Below, piece after piece: positions 10,732 through 22,135 of a stretch of DNA of 64,000 bases. A program made the position numbers and the translations under genes. The stretch's first letter is position 1. Each line of letters opens with the position of its first letter. The stretch is from Sabellastarte sp. h YS-2021 (taxonomy: Eukaryota; Annelida; Polychaeta; Sabellida; Sabellidae): contig OZ024933.1 in assembly GCA_964017235.1 (NCBI GenBank), positions 12,217,962 to 12,281,961 of the forward strand, in the 5' to 3' direction. The notes below the pieces were generated by a model. That model made no database searches, was not told where the DNA came from, and was given only the letters and a program-made list of their open reading frames with translations.

Positions 10732-11745
10732 TGTTACATATATTGGACACTATATTAGTACATTGTATATTACATATATTAGGCACTATATTAGTGCATT
10801 GTTTAATTTAAGCTTTATGTTTATACATTGTCATAAAAGATAATTGTGTTGTTGGTTCTTTTTGTGTGTTGACATTTAAAGTAAGGGAGTTATTGACTTT
10901 TGTGTTTTAGTGTTTATTGATCTGTTCACAGACTGGGGGAAATCCCCCCCCCTCAGTGGTTATGTTAGATTTGGGGAAACCCAATTACCAGTAGTTTCTA
11001 GAACTTCCTCCTTTGGCCTAGATGGCTCAAGCTTTTTTGAGTTGGTTCTGTACAATTCCAGAGAAATCTGTGACTGTATATAAGGAATGTACATCTGACC
11101 ACAGGAAAACTTTGTATTCGCTGGCTATAAGGAGAGCTATTGTGTTTTGGAATATAATATAACTTGTGTTGCTGTGAACTTTTACTGGAGTGAACTAGAT
11201 ACATTGTCTGGACAGATTTATTGCACTTTGGATATTTTTGGATATTGTACAGTTATATAACAGAGAGTGGATTTACTGCATTTTGGACATTGTCCATATC
11301 TTGGAGCAGACAGTACAATTGTGTTATCTCTCTAAAAATCTCCAGACAGACCTTCTGTGTGACTGGATATATAAAGGATAGCAGGACAAGCACCTTTTGT
11401 GTTGTTGAGTGTGGGACAGGTCACAGAATATAGACATCTGTGTGCGAGTGAACGCTGGACAGATCACGGGATAGACGACAGGACATTGGACAGATCACAG
11501 AATATACCACAGGACGGATTACAGAACAGATTGCGGGATACGGCGGATAAACTTATTCTTAATCTCAGTGGTCAGGTCAGCTAGATCTTATTATTGTATT
11601 AGTGTGTTTAGTTAAGAGCATACCAGTTGACTGTAATCATCATTGTTGACTATTAAATAAATTTGTTAAGTTTAACTTTTTGCTTTTTCTGTTACAACTT
11701 AAAGACAACCGGTAATTGCTACCCCGCTTGCCCGTGACCGTAACA
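10732..11745 (+). repeat. 3' LTR
   Basis: 1014 bp, TGTTAC...GTAACA, near-identical to 5690-6701. A longer C run near 10945 (CCCCCCCCCTC) and a GACGACAGG variant distinguish it. The next five bases, CTCAT, are the right target duplication. Confidence 0.93.
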
Positions 11746-11750
11746 CTCAT
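11746..11750. repeat. Target-site duplication of the LTR element, right
   Basis: CTCAT, identical to 5685-5689. Confidence 0.93.
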
Positions 11751-12149
11751 GGCAGTCAAACAACGAAGACCACTCCTCTGGATTAGATGCAAACTTGCTA
11801 ACCATTTTGCCACTGAGCACCTAGCTACCAAAAGAATATCAAACCGGGTTACTATTAACACAGATAATAATTCATGACAATATTATGAATCTGTAAAAGG
11901 TTAACGTAGTAATAATTACCACTAGTATTCAGCAACATACGAACTCACAAGTTGGTTATAAAATTACAGCCAAGCTCAGTCTAATTATAATGTTTGTTAT
12001 TCTGAATATGGTTCACACACGGATGGCAAAGAGGTATATCAGTCTGTGGAGAGCTGACTGAGGTGGGCTAGACCCATGGGATTTACAATACAGGAAGAAG
12101 AAAATAGAGTTGATAAGGTAATATTCCCTAAAGGTAATATGGGTCCTAT

Positions 12150-12306
12150 CCCCAGTAGCAGGTTAAAGAACCTCAAGGACGTTGATAAATTGTCATCCTT
12201 GAGCAAATTTAATTCTAAACAAGGCTAAAAAGAGTTCGGTCTACTAAAGAGCCCAGTGGCAGGCTAAAGAACCTCAAGGATGTTGATAAATGGTCATCCT
12301 TGAGCC
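12150..12306. repeat. Duplicated hairpin-bearing segment
   Basis: Two ~55-bp direct copies (12150-12206 and 12251-12306) each read CCCAGT.GCAGG.TAAAGAA followed by an inverted repeat. In copy two the arms CTCAAGGATG and CATCCTTGAG pair perfectly around a 12-nt loop; copy one has one mismatch. Confidence 0.75.
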
Positions 12307-12348
12307 TCTATCTTCCAGTTAGGGGAATGTCAGTTACTTGTGAGTTGG

Positions 12349-12366
12349 GGCTGTACCTGTACAGCC
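12349..12366. repeat. Perfect short palindrome
   Basis: GGCTGTACCTGTACAGCC has 8-bp arms around CT. It lies just upstream of the decayed YR element, perhaps in its 5' end; no function is known. Confidence 0.6.
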
Positions 12367-12989
12367 GGATTGGTTAAATAGCACTTTGAGTCCTGTAGTA
12401 TATGGAGATATTGCACAGAGTATAAATACAATTACAATTGCAATTCCCTGAACAGCCTACCTTATCAGTATCCTCCATGATACAACAGTGATTTATGAAT
12501 AATTATAACATGCATAATGCATAACCATGCATGAAAATATTACAGCAATAGCTCAATATGCCTGTCAATAACATACTATCTTTTCAATTTCCAATTTCTA
12601 TTTCTAAGTGAAAAATTTTAGGAAATCATTCCTGTAACAGTTGTCTTAGATGCTACAATTATTATTGTTTTGTTTGGTGTGATGCATGTATAATAGTACA
12701 CTGACGGTTCTTACCTGAATGATGTTAGAAAGGCCACGTCTAAGAATGAAGAACTGTTGGGGATACAGTCACCTATCGTGGGATCTGCAGCTATTCTGAG
12801 CATGTTGATGCATCTGGAGGAATCCAACTATCAGATCATAGCATGGATCGACAAAACTGTTGTCGCTTCAAGGAGGGACAATGTTACCTTCTGGTTGGCA
12901 AAACCCAAGCCCTCATCCCAAGTTTTAGACCACTGTGTTGGATGTAACTCCTCCAACTAATTTGATTAACTCATACAAGTGGCCAGCAA

Positions 12990-13430
12990 GAGAAGAACTG
13001 TTGTATCCAGGAGTTCACAGTACATGGCTAGGAGACAACCAGGCATGAGCTGCTGGCGGTAGAGTGGCAGAAGAAAGACAGGGATACTGTAGGGATGCCA
13101 TTACCCCAAGTGTGAATAAACTGGGATCCTTCCCTGAAGTTTCTAATGTGGTGTCAAACTTGCTGGCAGATTAAGAGGTGATTCCAGGTAAGCCAGGTAC
13201 TTCTAGGCATAAATCAGGTAGATATGATATCACAGAAACACCCACTACTAGAGCTGAGGGGAGGTGGTCAAATTGAAGCGTTTGTGGCTTCAGCTAATTC
13301 ACGTAAGCCAGCTTATGATCAAATGAATCTGCAATAGTTGACTGCAGGTCAGCTGAATAATGTTTTGCAGACACAGGACAACCCTTTACTACATCAAATT
13401 CTCACTCAGGAAAGTAGTATAGACAATAAG
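12990..13430 (+). pseudogene. Decayed Gag-like ORF of YR retroelement 2
   Basis: Translated pieces in shifting frames match ORF1 of the intact element. KSGRYDITETPTTRAEGRW aligns with KSGRYSTIEMVTATPQARW, and LTAGQLNNVLQTQDNPLLHQ aligns with WVSGQLTNVFYIQDPTLLKQ. Stops and frameshifts break it. The open frame upstream at 12757-12960 may be more of the same Gag but has no clear match. Confidence 0.75.
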
Positions 13431-15620
13431 TTTGTTGATCTTAAGTTGAATCAACATAACACAGATGGACAATCTCACATGTATGTGACTGGTAGTGCTA
13501 AAAATTATGATTATTACAAAATATTCCAAAGTATGTTTGTAAATGATGATGTACAATTACAATATAACAAGTATGTTGGCTCTCCCCTGGGCAGCAGCAG
13601 TTATTTGAGTGACTGTGGTCATTACTCTGTTACTCTGTTATAAAGTAGGCATTGAAGTACTGGTACTGGTACTGCTGAAGTCCTGGGGGAGTGGATAGCG
13701 CTTATTGGATCTATGACAGATGGGGTTAGTCCCACTTGGTTGAAAACTCTAGTATTTGTGTTTCCTTTACGAATTATTTAGCAGTCATGATGATCATTGG
13801 GGCCATGTTGTGTATTTTGCTAGGAATGACTGACTTCCCCTCAAATTTACTATAACTGGGCAGTTGATCCTGAGGGTTGGTTAGTATCTTAATCCCTTTT
13901 ATAGGGGTACTGGACTACCTTTAGATTGTTGGTACTCTGCAGTTTGAACTACTGGAGTCCACTAGGGTTCAATATTATACAAGTGATGAGGGGTTATTAG
14001 CCAAGACAGCATATGATCGTTTTTATAAGAATGAAGCATGTTTAGATCACCCTGGCTGTTCGTATGCAGATTATATAATACATATTATTGATAAACTCTC
14101 ATCTCAGGCAGATTTAGCTGAGCAGAATTTCGAAACTCGGTCTCTTTGAGTGGGGGGGGGGGGGGAGTGTTGTGATCACCAGGTCATTTCGCTTGATTTT
14201 GATCACAGTGGTAATGTTAGTAGGTTTGATCATGCGAATTCAAGTTCTCATTCAACTTCAATCATTATTCTGCATTGTAGCTCCCAGATAACATTTCAAA
14301 GTATTTGAAGAAAGAAATCAAACTGGAGGCCGTGTTGGGCCCCACTAATGGTGTAAATCATGCTGAATTTCATTGTTCACCTTTGATGTCCCGTCCTAAA
14401 GATGGGGACAGTAGAAGAGTAATCCTGGATCGGTCCTATCCTAAAGGAAATCCCTTAAATGATCATGTATCCAAATAATTGTTTGATGTTACTATATTTG
14501 CACTGAAGCTTCCATTTATTGATGCCATTGTCCAAGATATTATTAATGCTGATAATGACCCCTTACTGTTTAAAGTTGATGTGGTGAGAGCCTTTAGGAA
14601 CCTTCCTGTGGACCCTGCCGACTCCATTAAGTTTGGACTTTAAGTGAATGGTTAATATTTCCTTGATTAGTTGGTCATGTTCAGCTGGGTCCACGGGACA
14701 GCTTCAATCCAGTTAGTTTCCAATGCAGTAGCTTACTTCCTTTGGGATCAAGTCAAATTACACTGCTACATAGTCGATTATGTCGCCGTTCTACCCCGCA
14801 TAAAGGCTGATACAGTTTTCCGTAACTTGTATACTTTACTGAACAAACTCAGTCTCCCATAGAATACATCTAGATTATCAACCCCACTAAAAGCCTTACA
14901 TACTTGGGTATTGACATGGCTCTCTTTATACCTCAGGCCAAATTACAGGATATTCGAAAAGAGTTTTTCAAAGTTAGTTTAAAAAAGTATTTATATAAAA
15001 GGTCATTTCAGTCCCTGGTGTGGAAACTTCTGTACATTCAAAAGTGTAAACAGTGAGTTTTCATTGACTGTATTCTCGCTTTATTTTATAACAATTCGAA
15101 CAAGCAAAATATTTATTTAAATGAATAATTTCATTAAGATATTGCCTGGTTTCTCGATTTTTTACCAACATTTAATGGGGTCACATATTTTAAAAAATTT
15201 GAAGTTAATAACAAATAGACCCTTTTCTTAGATGCCTCCCTTACAGCCTTGGGGGTATGGCAAAATCGTGTTTATGTTACCCCTGTGAGAGGGATTCCAA
15301 ATTTCCAGTTAACAATTGTGTATCTGGAAATGTGGAATGTTATAATTGCACTACAATTATGGAATAGCCACTGACAGCTCATGCGCATAACCATTTCTTT
15401 GCATTATTTGCAGGGTAGTCCAGGTGATCATGTCTGGTAAAACTAAGGACCCGTTTTTAGCTGAGAAAAATTTTGTTATTGACAGCACATAATGATATCA
15501 AATTATTCCTTCACCACATACCTGGTGTTAGAATACCATTGCTGATACATTATCACAGATTTATTCTCCTAAGTCTGTAAACAGCAAAGTTTTACAAGAT
15601 TTATTAGATAAATATAAGTA
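13431..15620 (+). pseudogene. Decayed RT-RNase H region of YR retroelement 2
   Basis: Collinear fragments of ORF2 survive. The pre-RT region near 14000-14100 has a YADYIIHIIDKL-like match to YMECIIDYLIAK. RT then has SRPKDGDSRRVIL (about 14390), VDVVRAFRNLPVDPAD (about 14575), FSWVHGTASIQLVSNAVAY and IVDYVAVL in place of YIDDYVIVA. RNase H keeps FLDASLTALGVWQNRVY (about 15225). Multiple stops, frameshifts and loss of the catalytic YIDD show an old inactive copy. Confidence 0.85.
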
Positions 15621-15656
15621 GGAAAAGGTACCACATTCACATTTTGACTTTAGTCT

Positions 15657-16388
15657 GTGTATATAATGACAGATATGAGGGCTCCTTCCTCTTCCCTTGC
15701 TTCCTCTGCTTGGAATATCATTAAAACAGCACCAAGGCCTTCAACAAGATCAGCTCATAGGACACACCTTAGGACTTATTTGTCTTTTGTAATTTTTACA
15801 GGGCTCCTTTGTCCTTCACCTTACACAGAGTTCTGGCATTTCTTGAATTTTTGTATGTTAATAACATATCTTACAAAGTTATCCTAAATGATGTGGCCTC
15901 ACTAAGGTCTCTGGCGAGGAGTTATAATTGGGATGGATCTGTACTTTCCCACCAGTTAGTTATCTCCTATTTGACCCCATTCTAAAAGTCAGTTTGATCC
16001 CTCATGTAACATCTTAAGACAGGATATTTTATTTTTGGAACCTGGGGCTCATGTCCTTCTTAAATGGACCAAAATTTTGCAAGATAACTCATCCCTTCAC
16101 TTTGTTCAAATACGTAAATTGGTAAATCAAGATTTATGCCCAGTCAGGGCGTTGCTTGAGTTAATGGAATCCCGACCCTCCCCAGACACGCCCCACTATT
16201 TGTCCACAGATACCCCCTTCCAACCAGTCATTGACACCACAATTAGAAATGCCCTTAGAAAGGTCCTCAATCATCTCAATATACCCTTGCAAGGACATGG
16301 GTTCCATTCATGTCGAAGGTCTGGAGGGACTTTAGCATTTGATCAGAACATACAGCTTCAGGATATTATGGCCTGTGGAGAAGCATAG
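15657..16388 (+). pseudogene. Decayed tyrosine recombinase of YR retroelement 2
   Basis: The N-terminal piece (SSLASSAWNIIKTAPRPSTRS) and the C-terminal piece (GHGFHSCRRSGGTLAFDQN) match ORF3 of the intact element. The middle is shifted out of frame, the HxxR box survives, and the copy stops before the region holding the catalytic tyrosine. Confidence 0.85.
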
Positions 16389-16450
16389 CTGTTTGGCAAA
16401 ACGATTCAGTGTCCCCTCTATTACCCCTGCAACCTTTGCTTCCATTTTCC

Positions 16451-16647
16451 CCCTTCTTTATAGTTTGGGGTAATTTTTCAAATTTTATCTAAATTTTCAT
16501 GCCTTTTATTGTTTTAACTCTGTTTATATGTACACTAACCTGTAAAATAAAAACCACAAACAAAAAGTAATCCCGTTGATCTGACCTTCTACCATGACCT
16601 CTGAACTCCACAAGGTCACATATTACTCTGCATCTTTGATTTTCCAC
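16451..16647 (+). repeat. Split direct repeat B1 of YR retroelement 2
   Basis: It shares long matches with 17102-17300, including CTGTAAAATAAAAACCACAA and CATGACCTCTGAACTCCACA. With the A2-like interval between the copies this reproduces the B1-A2-B2 3' end known from PAT/Ngaro-type YR retroelements. Confidence 0.8.
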
Positions 16648-17101
16648 ACTTATAACAAAATGTGGTCAGCACGGTTTGTATAAGGGCCTGCTGCTTCAGT
16701 TTCTGCTTTACCACAATCCTTAAGTTTAAATAAAATTATTCTTGTTATTGGGGACATCCAATCATGAAGTAGGTCATGCCTCATTAAACCTCTGTGCCAA
16801 TAGGGTCTTCATTTTGATACATGAAGTCAAAGAACACACAAGGTTATTTTATTTGCCGCCCTACTCACCCCTAGTACAAGTAGCTTGGAACAACAATATT
16901 ATGAAAGGATCCAGACCTGAGTAATGATTGGGCCAGGCGGTCCCTGGTTACCCCTCTAAGATATGACATGAAAAAATGGATGATATTGTAGATCAAGGCA
17001 GGGCCAGCAATTTCTGATAGCCCCCTCTAGATTATGACTTTTAGTATTTTAACACAAGTTGTATGTATTTGGTGCTAGTCACCCTGAATTGTTGTATGTT
17101 A
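16648..17101 (+). repeat. A2-like interval of YR retroelement 2
   Basis: The start near 16664-16690 (GTCAGCACGG...TAAGGGCCTGCT) matches the terminal repeat of the intact element (GTAGCACGA...TAAGGGCCTGCT). Further on it has two GGCAGG/GGCCAGG...CCCCTCTA units (16927-16970 and 16995-17030), also present at the 3' side of the intact element. Confidence 0.65.
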
Positions 17102-17300
17102 TGCCCTTCTTCTAAGGGCCGGGTGCTTTTTTTCAATTTTGGAACTAAATTTTCAAACATTTCATTGCTTTAACTCCATATGTATACTGACCTGTAAAAT
17201 AAAAACCACAAACAAAAACGTAACCCCTTTTATCTGACCATTCACCATGACCTCTGAACTCCACAAGGTCACATATTAGTCTGCATCTTTGATTTTTCAC
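17102..17300 (+). repeat. Split direct repeat B2 of YR retroelement 2
   Basis: Second copy of the B repeat; it marks the 3' end of the decayed element. Confidence 0.8.
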
Positions 17301-18604
17301 AAAGAAAAGAAACTGAGGATTTAGTTGCATCAGTTAATACCAAAATGGCTTAGAAGAAATTATTTCTTAAAGATGAGAAAATAAACTTAACACTCTCAAT
17401 CTGAATTGACCATAAAATAGTTTGAAAATCTAAAAGACTAAAGTCTGATTATATATGTTATCATATACTGTTACACATTTTACAACAAAACCACCTTTCT
17501 TTTGGATTTTTTAAGGGGAAAATATCTAGCTTGAAATTTTTATCATCCCAACCCTGGTTAACATCAATTTTTCATGAAATGGACTAACTTTCAAGTCGCA
17601 AGATGAAACTAGATTCACTGCATCTAATCAACAGTATGGCCATATTAGAATGAGTAATAGGGAGAAATAATTTTTCTACTGATTATGTAATGTATATATT
17701 GCAGACTATCTCCAGTGTGTAACCGGCACTAGCATAGCAACAGGTGATTCATGATCTTTACAATGTAGTGTATGTCAATTTTCAAGTTTTGCAATGAAGA
17801 TTTCACTTTTTAATTAAATTATATTTATTTGTCTGAATAATATTAATTGCAAAAAAATGTTTACTGACACATTAAAGATATAAAAAATATATTCATAAAT
17901 GTATATATGACGTGAATCTTCCTTTCCATATTTTTTTCTTATCCAAACATGTATGATTTTTAATGTTCACACAACACACTGAAAGTTAAAGTTATTTGCA
18001 AATGTTCATTTCTTCATCAAATGTACAGCACAGATCTGTTTCAGAAGATCCATTATTTGGAGCCTCCTTTGTAATTTATTATAATTATTGTACCACAACT
18101 TTAATTAAAGAAATTTTCTTAAATTATCTTAAATAGACACATAGGCCTATGAATTCCGGAAACATACAGACACATGAGTGTTCCCCATAGCATCTGAAAA
18201 GAATATTCTGAGGATTAAAAACATTTACAGCCACTATGGTGAATTTCATTACAATTTATATTAAAAATATTGTTACATTCCATTTAAGACAAGTTAATTG
18301 AAGCTTACAAATATATAAACATAAACGGGTATGAATGATTTTGAAATGATTTATCCCCATGCAATGGTGTACAATAAATCAACATTAACATTGTTTTCTA
18401 ATCAATTTGTTCTTGAATATATGATTTGGAATATATCGTAAAAGTTTAGCCACAATTTTTTGCCAAACATTGTTTGATAACAATATGGATATCTTAATAA
18501 CATCACTATTAACTATTCTTGATAGTTGGGTACCTATTTTATAAACATATTGTAACATTCCCAAAACAGATTCATTTAAAACACAAAAAATGTAACCATG
18601 TCTT
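17301..18604. other. AT-rich non-coding stretch
   Basis: No coding or RNA feature was recognised; AT-rich with frequent stops in every frame. Confidence 0.45.
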
Positions 18605-18617
18605 TTAATATGAGTAC

Positions 18618-18831
18618 GGGGGCCACGGTGCGAGAGTGGTTATTCTGTTTACTCTGTGGGGTTCTGTTCCCAGCGGTACCTCAAGTGGGAAAGCTGGTAG
18701 TTGCTTGCCGTTGGTCAGCAGTTTACAATACAGAACCTTGACCAACTGTATGTACTGGTTTCCTCTGCCCTTCCAACTACCGGTCATGATATGGCCTGTA
18801 GTGTTGAAAGTGACGTAAAACACTAAATAAA
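18618..18831 (+). repeat. tRNA-derived SINE copy 3
   Basis: It starts GGGGCCACGGTGCGAGAGTGG (A box), has a B-box-like GGTTCTGTTCC, and ends CACTAAATAAA. Flanks TTAATATGAGTAC (18605-18617) and TTAACATGAGCAT (18832-18844) look like a 13-bp target duplication with two changes. Confidence 0.85.
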
Positions 18832-19878
18832 TTAACATGAGCATGATTTAAATGAAAGATATTGTGTGGCCATTAGATTGCACCATGCTCTAAATAATTA
18901 AACAATATTTTTACACTAGTAACATAAATATTGTTATTATAATGCAAATTAAATAAGAACTCGTTAGTGGAAACATTATATCCCACATTAACAAATAACC
19001 TTTTGGAACAAGTCTGTAGTGCAGAACTAATATCGATATCTACATAAAATATCCAGAAAATGATATTTTGACCAATACAAGTGGCAATATTATACCATGA
19101 ATCTAAATCATTAACACAAATATGCTGAAAATTTCGTTACATTGTTTTACAATGCAAACATTGGACATGTATTTTTGCAGTATATCCAACTATATAGGTT
19201 CAAAACCCATCCAAATGGTTAATAATGCTATTTGTAATTTGCAAACAAAAACATGAAATACACATATTGTTTAGCACACAAATGAGAAAATGTATTCCAC
19301 TCTATCAGACAAAAAAGCTTAATTACTCAGTTGGCCTATTTGTATTTGCATGCAACAACACACAATATAATACATTCATTGGATTATGATATCTTACATC
19401 TCTAAAGACACAATCACACTCACATGTAATTGTATAACACGGTTTCCCAGTTGTTCAGCATGTTACTATTTGAAATATTATTACAATCGCTGTTAAATAA
19501 AAATGCACGAATGTTAAAATTAAATTAACACAAAGACCATTTCACCTTAAAAAGCCTAACTGAAATGAAATCTGATTTTAATTTTCAACACACTTTATTA
19601 TTGTAAAATTTGAGTTTTATTCTTATGTTGTCACACCCAATGAGATAACACCATTATTGGAGAAGATGGATAATTGATTTCCCATTGTGCAAGTCTTTTT
19701 CTAAGTCATTGCCACTGGAATCCAACTTGTTAATTTTAAAACTCTCAAGAAAAAAGCATTAGTGAAACTTTAATTTACGGAGTCTGATTGAAGAGAATTG
19801 CAAGGAAAATGATATATTATCTTAGAGTCATTTTTGTACCATGTTCTACATATTAATACAATATTTATACAAAACTAG

Positions 19879-20487
19879 TTACCAGGGGCCGGATTTTTTT
19901 CCAGAATTGAGACCTTTTGCTCAGCTGGGATTCGCAAAAGATCTCAGGCTGAGATTTGATTCAGATTTGGTCTCAAATCTAAGACTGCCTAGAGGATGAC
20001 TTAAGTTTTCATAAAATATATCCTATGTAGTTACGGGTCTCAAAACAAAATGACAATTGCACATTATGACATATTTATAACTTTTAACACAAAAACATGA
20101 ATATATGCTAAGAGTTTGTATGAAAACAACAGAAAAACATTTACATTAGTAATTTACATGAATGATTTGATTTGCTGTTTTAGTCAGTTATTTTGTATGT
20201 CAGTACAAATTATAGTAAAAAGAAAACATTTTACTTGATAGAATATATTATAAAATGTGAGTACAAGTGGTTCCACTGTAAATATAAATGTGTATGTTTT
20301 ACACTGATCTCAACATAATGCTACATCAATTTTGATTGGTCCAGACTCAAAACATGTCTGACATTTTGGTTTCAGCCAAGGTCCCTTTCGTGAATCCCAA
20401 CTTGAGCAGAATCTCAGATTTGATCAAAATCTCAGCTGTGATTTTTCCAAGACTTAGGACCTTTTGTGAATCCGGCCTCTATGGTAA
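19879..20487. mobile_element. MITE-like element with terminal inverted repeats
   Basis: The left end TTACCAGGGGCCGGATT is the inverse of the right end AATCCGGCCTCTATGGTAA, with a 2-bp difference. Inside, GGGATTCGCAAAAG and TTCGTGAATCCCAACTTG-type segments extend an imperfect inverted repeat over ~100 bp at each end. There is no transposase frame. A target duplication could not be fixed. Confidence 0.6.
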
Positions 20488-20822
20488 TGCAACTAAATCA
20501 AATCTGTGACTGGTAATATTATATCACACAGTAAAAACAACCATTGTGGCTAAGTATATAGTCAGGGATTGATAATGATATTTACAAAAGCATCCATAAA
20601 GGTATTGTAATCCACATTTTTTGGAATATTATACTGTGAATCTAAACCTTTAAGTCAAAGATGCTAGATATTTACACAAACAATGAAATTAATATTTGGG
20701 AAAAAACAGTTCGTTAACAAGTATACTATTACATTGTCTATCAAAGACAATAAAGAAAATAATAATTGTATTTATAAAATGAAACATGTACAACAGAAAG
20801 AAAAGTTAATGTTTTAATTTCT

Positions 20823-22135
20823 ACACACAACTGATAAATTGTATCTTACCTCTGTAAATTAAATTTATGAACTAATAAGTGATCATTGGTGATAACATTG
20901 CTACACATTGTTAAACTAAAATAACTGCAAATGGCCATCAAGAAAAACAAGTAATATACAAACATTATACATGTGTTTCCTTTATGTGGGATTAAATACA
21001 ATTAAACAGCTTTTGATGGATTTTTATAATTTGCAGAAAGATATACAAAGCAAGAGTTATAATGTATTTTTGACAAAGTGATGATACACACAACTAATAA
21101 ATTGTATCTTACCTCTGTAAATTAAATTTATGAACTAATAAGTGATAATTGATGATAACATTGCTACACATTGTTAAACTAAAATGACTGCAAATGGCCA
21201 TCAAGAAAAACAAGTGATATACAAACATTATGCATGTTTTCCTTTTATGTGGGATTAAATGCAATTAAACAGCTTACGATGGATTTTTATAATTTGCTGA
21301 AAGATACACAAAGCAAGAGTTACAATATATCTTTTGACAGTGATGATACACACAACTAATAAATTGTATCTTACCTCTGTAAATTAAATTCATAAACTAA
21401 AAGGTGATAATAGGTGATAACATTGCAACACATTATTTAACAAAAATGACTGCAAATGTTCATCAAGAAAAACTAGTAATAAAAACCATTATAGATGCTT
21501 TTTTCCTTTTGTGTGGGATCAAATACAAATAAACAGCTAATGATGGATATTTATAATTTGCAGAAAGATACGCATAGCAAGAGTTACATTATATCTTTGA
21601 CAAAGTAATGATACACACAACTAATAAATTGTATCTTACCTCTATCAATTAAAATCTGTGAACTAATAGGTGATAATAGGTGATAATATTGCTACACATT
21701 CTTTACCAAAAATAACTGCAAATGTTCATCAGAAAAACTAATAATTAAAAATATTATAGATGCTTTTTCCTTTTATGTGGGATCAAATACAAATAAACAG
21801 CAAATGATGGATATTTATAATTTGCAGAAAGATACACAAAGCGAGAGTCACAATTTATCTTTGACAAAGTAATGATATACAAAACTAATAAATTGTATCT
21901 TACCTCTGTAATTTAAATTTGTGAACTAATAGACGATAATGGGTGATAACATTGCTACACATTCCTTAACAAAAATAACTTAAAAAACTACAAATGTTCA
22001 TGAAGAACAGCTAATGATATAAAAATATTGTACATGTTTTCTTTTTCTGTGGGATCAAATACAAATAAACAGCTAATGATGGATATTTGTAATTTGCAGA
22101 AAGATACACAAGAGTCACAATATGTCTTTGACAAA
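20823..22135. repeat. Tandem array of five ~262-bp units
   Basis: The landmark AAATTGTATCTTACCTCT recurs at about 20838, 21111, 21363, 21628 and 21892, giving periods of 252-273 bp. Each unit also has ACATTGC..CACATT, TTTATGTGGGAT.AAAT and TTTGACA(A)AGT.ATGATA. Divergence between units is moderate. The open frame at 22028-22354 begins in the last unit and is not a gene. Confidence 0.9.

Larger units (their letters stand above)
5690..11745 (+). mobile_element. Gmr1-type Ty3/Gypsy LTR retrotransposon lacking RT-RNase H
   Basis: This is a complete LTR-to-LTR insertion. It comprises a 5' LTR, an extra partial LTR copy, a tRNA-Pro-type primer site, one Gag-protease-integrase frame, a polypurine tract, a 3' LTR and a CTCAT target duplication. 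Integrase directly follows protease. In the Gmr1 clade of Ty3/Gypsy elements integrase lies upstream of RT, so the RT-RNase H module should follow integrase. Here the frame closes at 10429 and only ~300 bp separate it from the 3' LTR. The element therefore could not reverse-transcribe itself and would need RT in trans, unless the deletion came after insertion. Confidence 0.93.

Noticed and set aside
12757-12960. Reading IIAWIDKTVVASRRDN as an RT YIDD box
   Set aside because: It lies upstream of the Gag remnants of the same element, lacks neighbouring RT motifs, and the true RT remnant is at 14.3-14.9 kb.
14151-14166. G-run as a quadruplex or regulatory element
   Set aside because: A single run of G inside a decayed element; no four-tract pattern.
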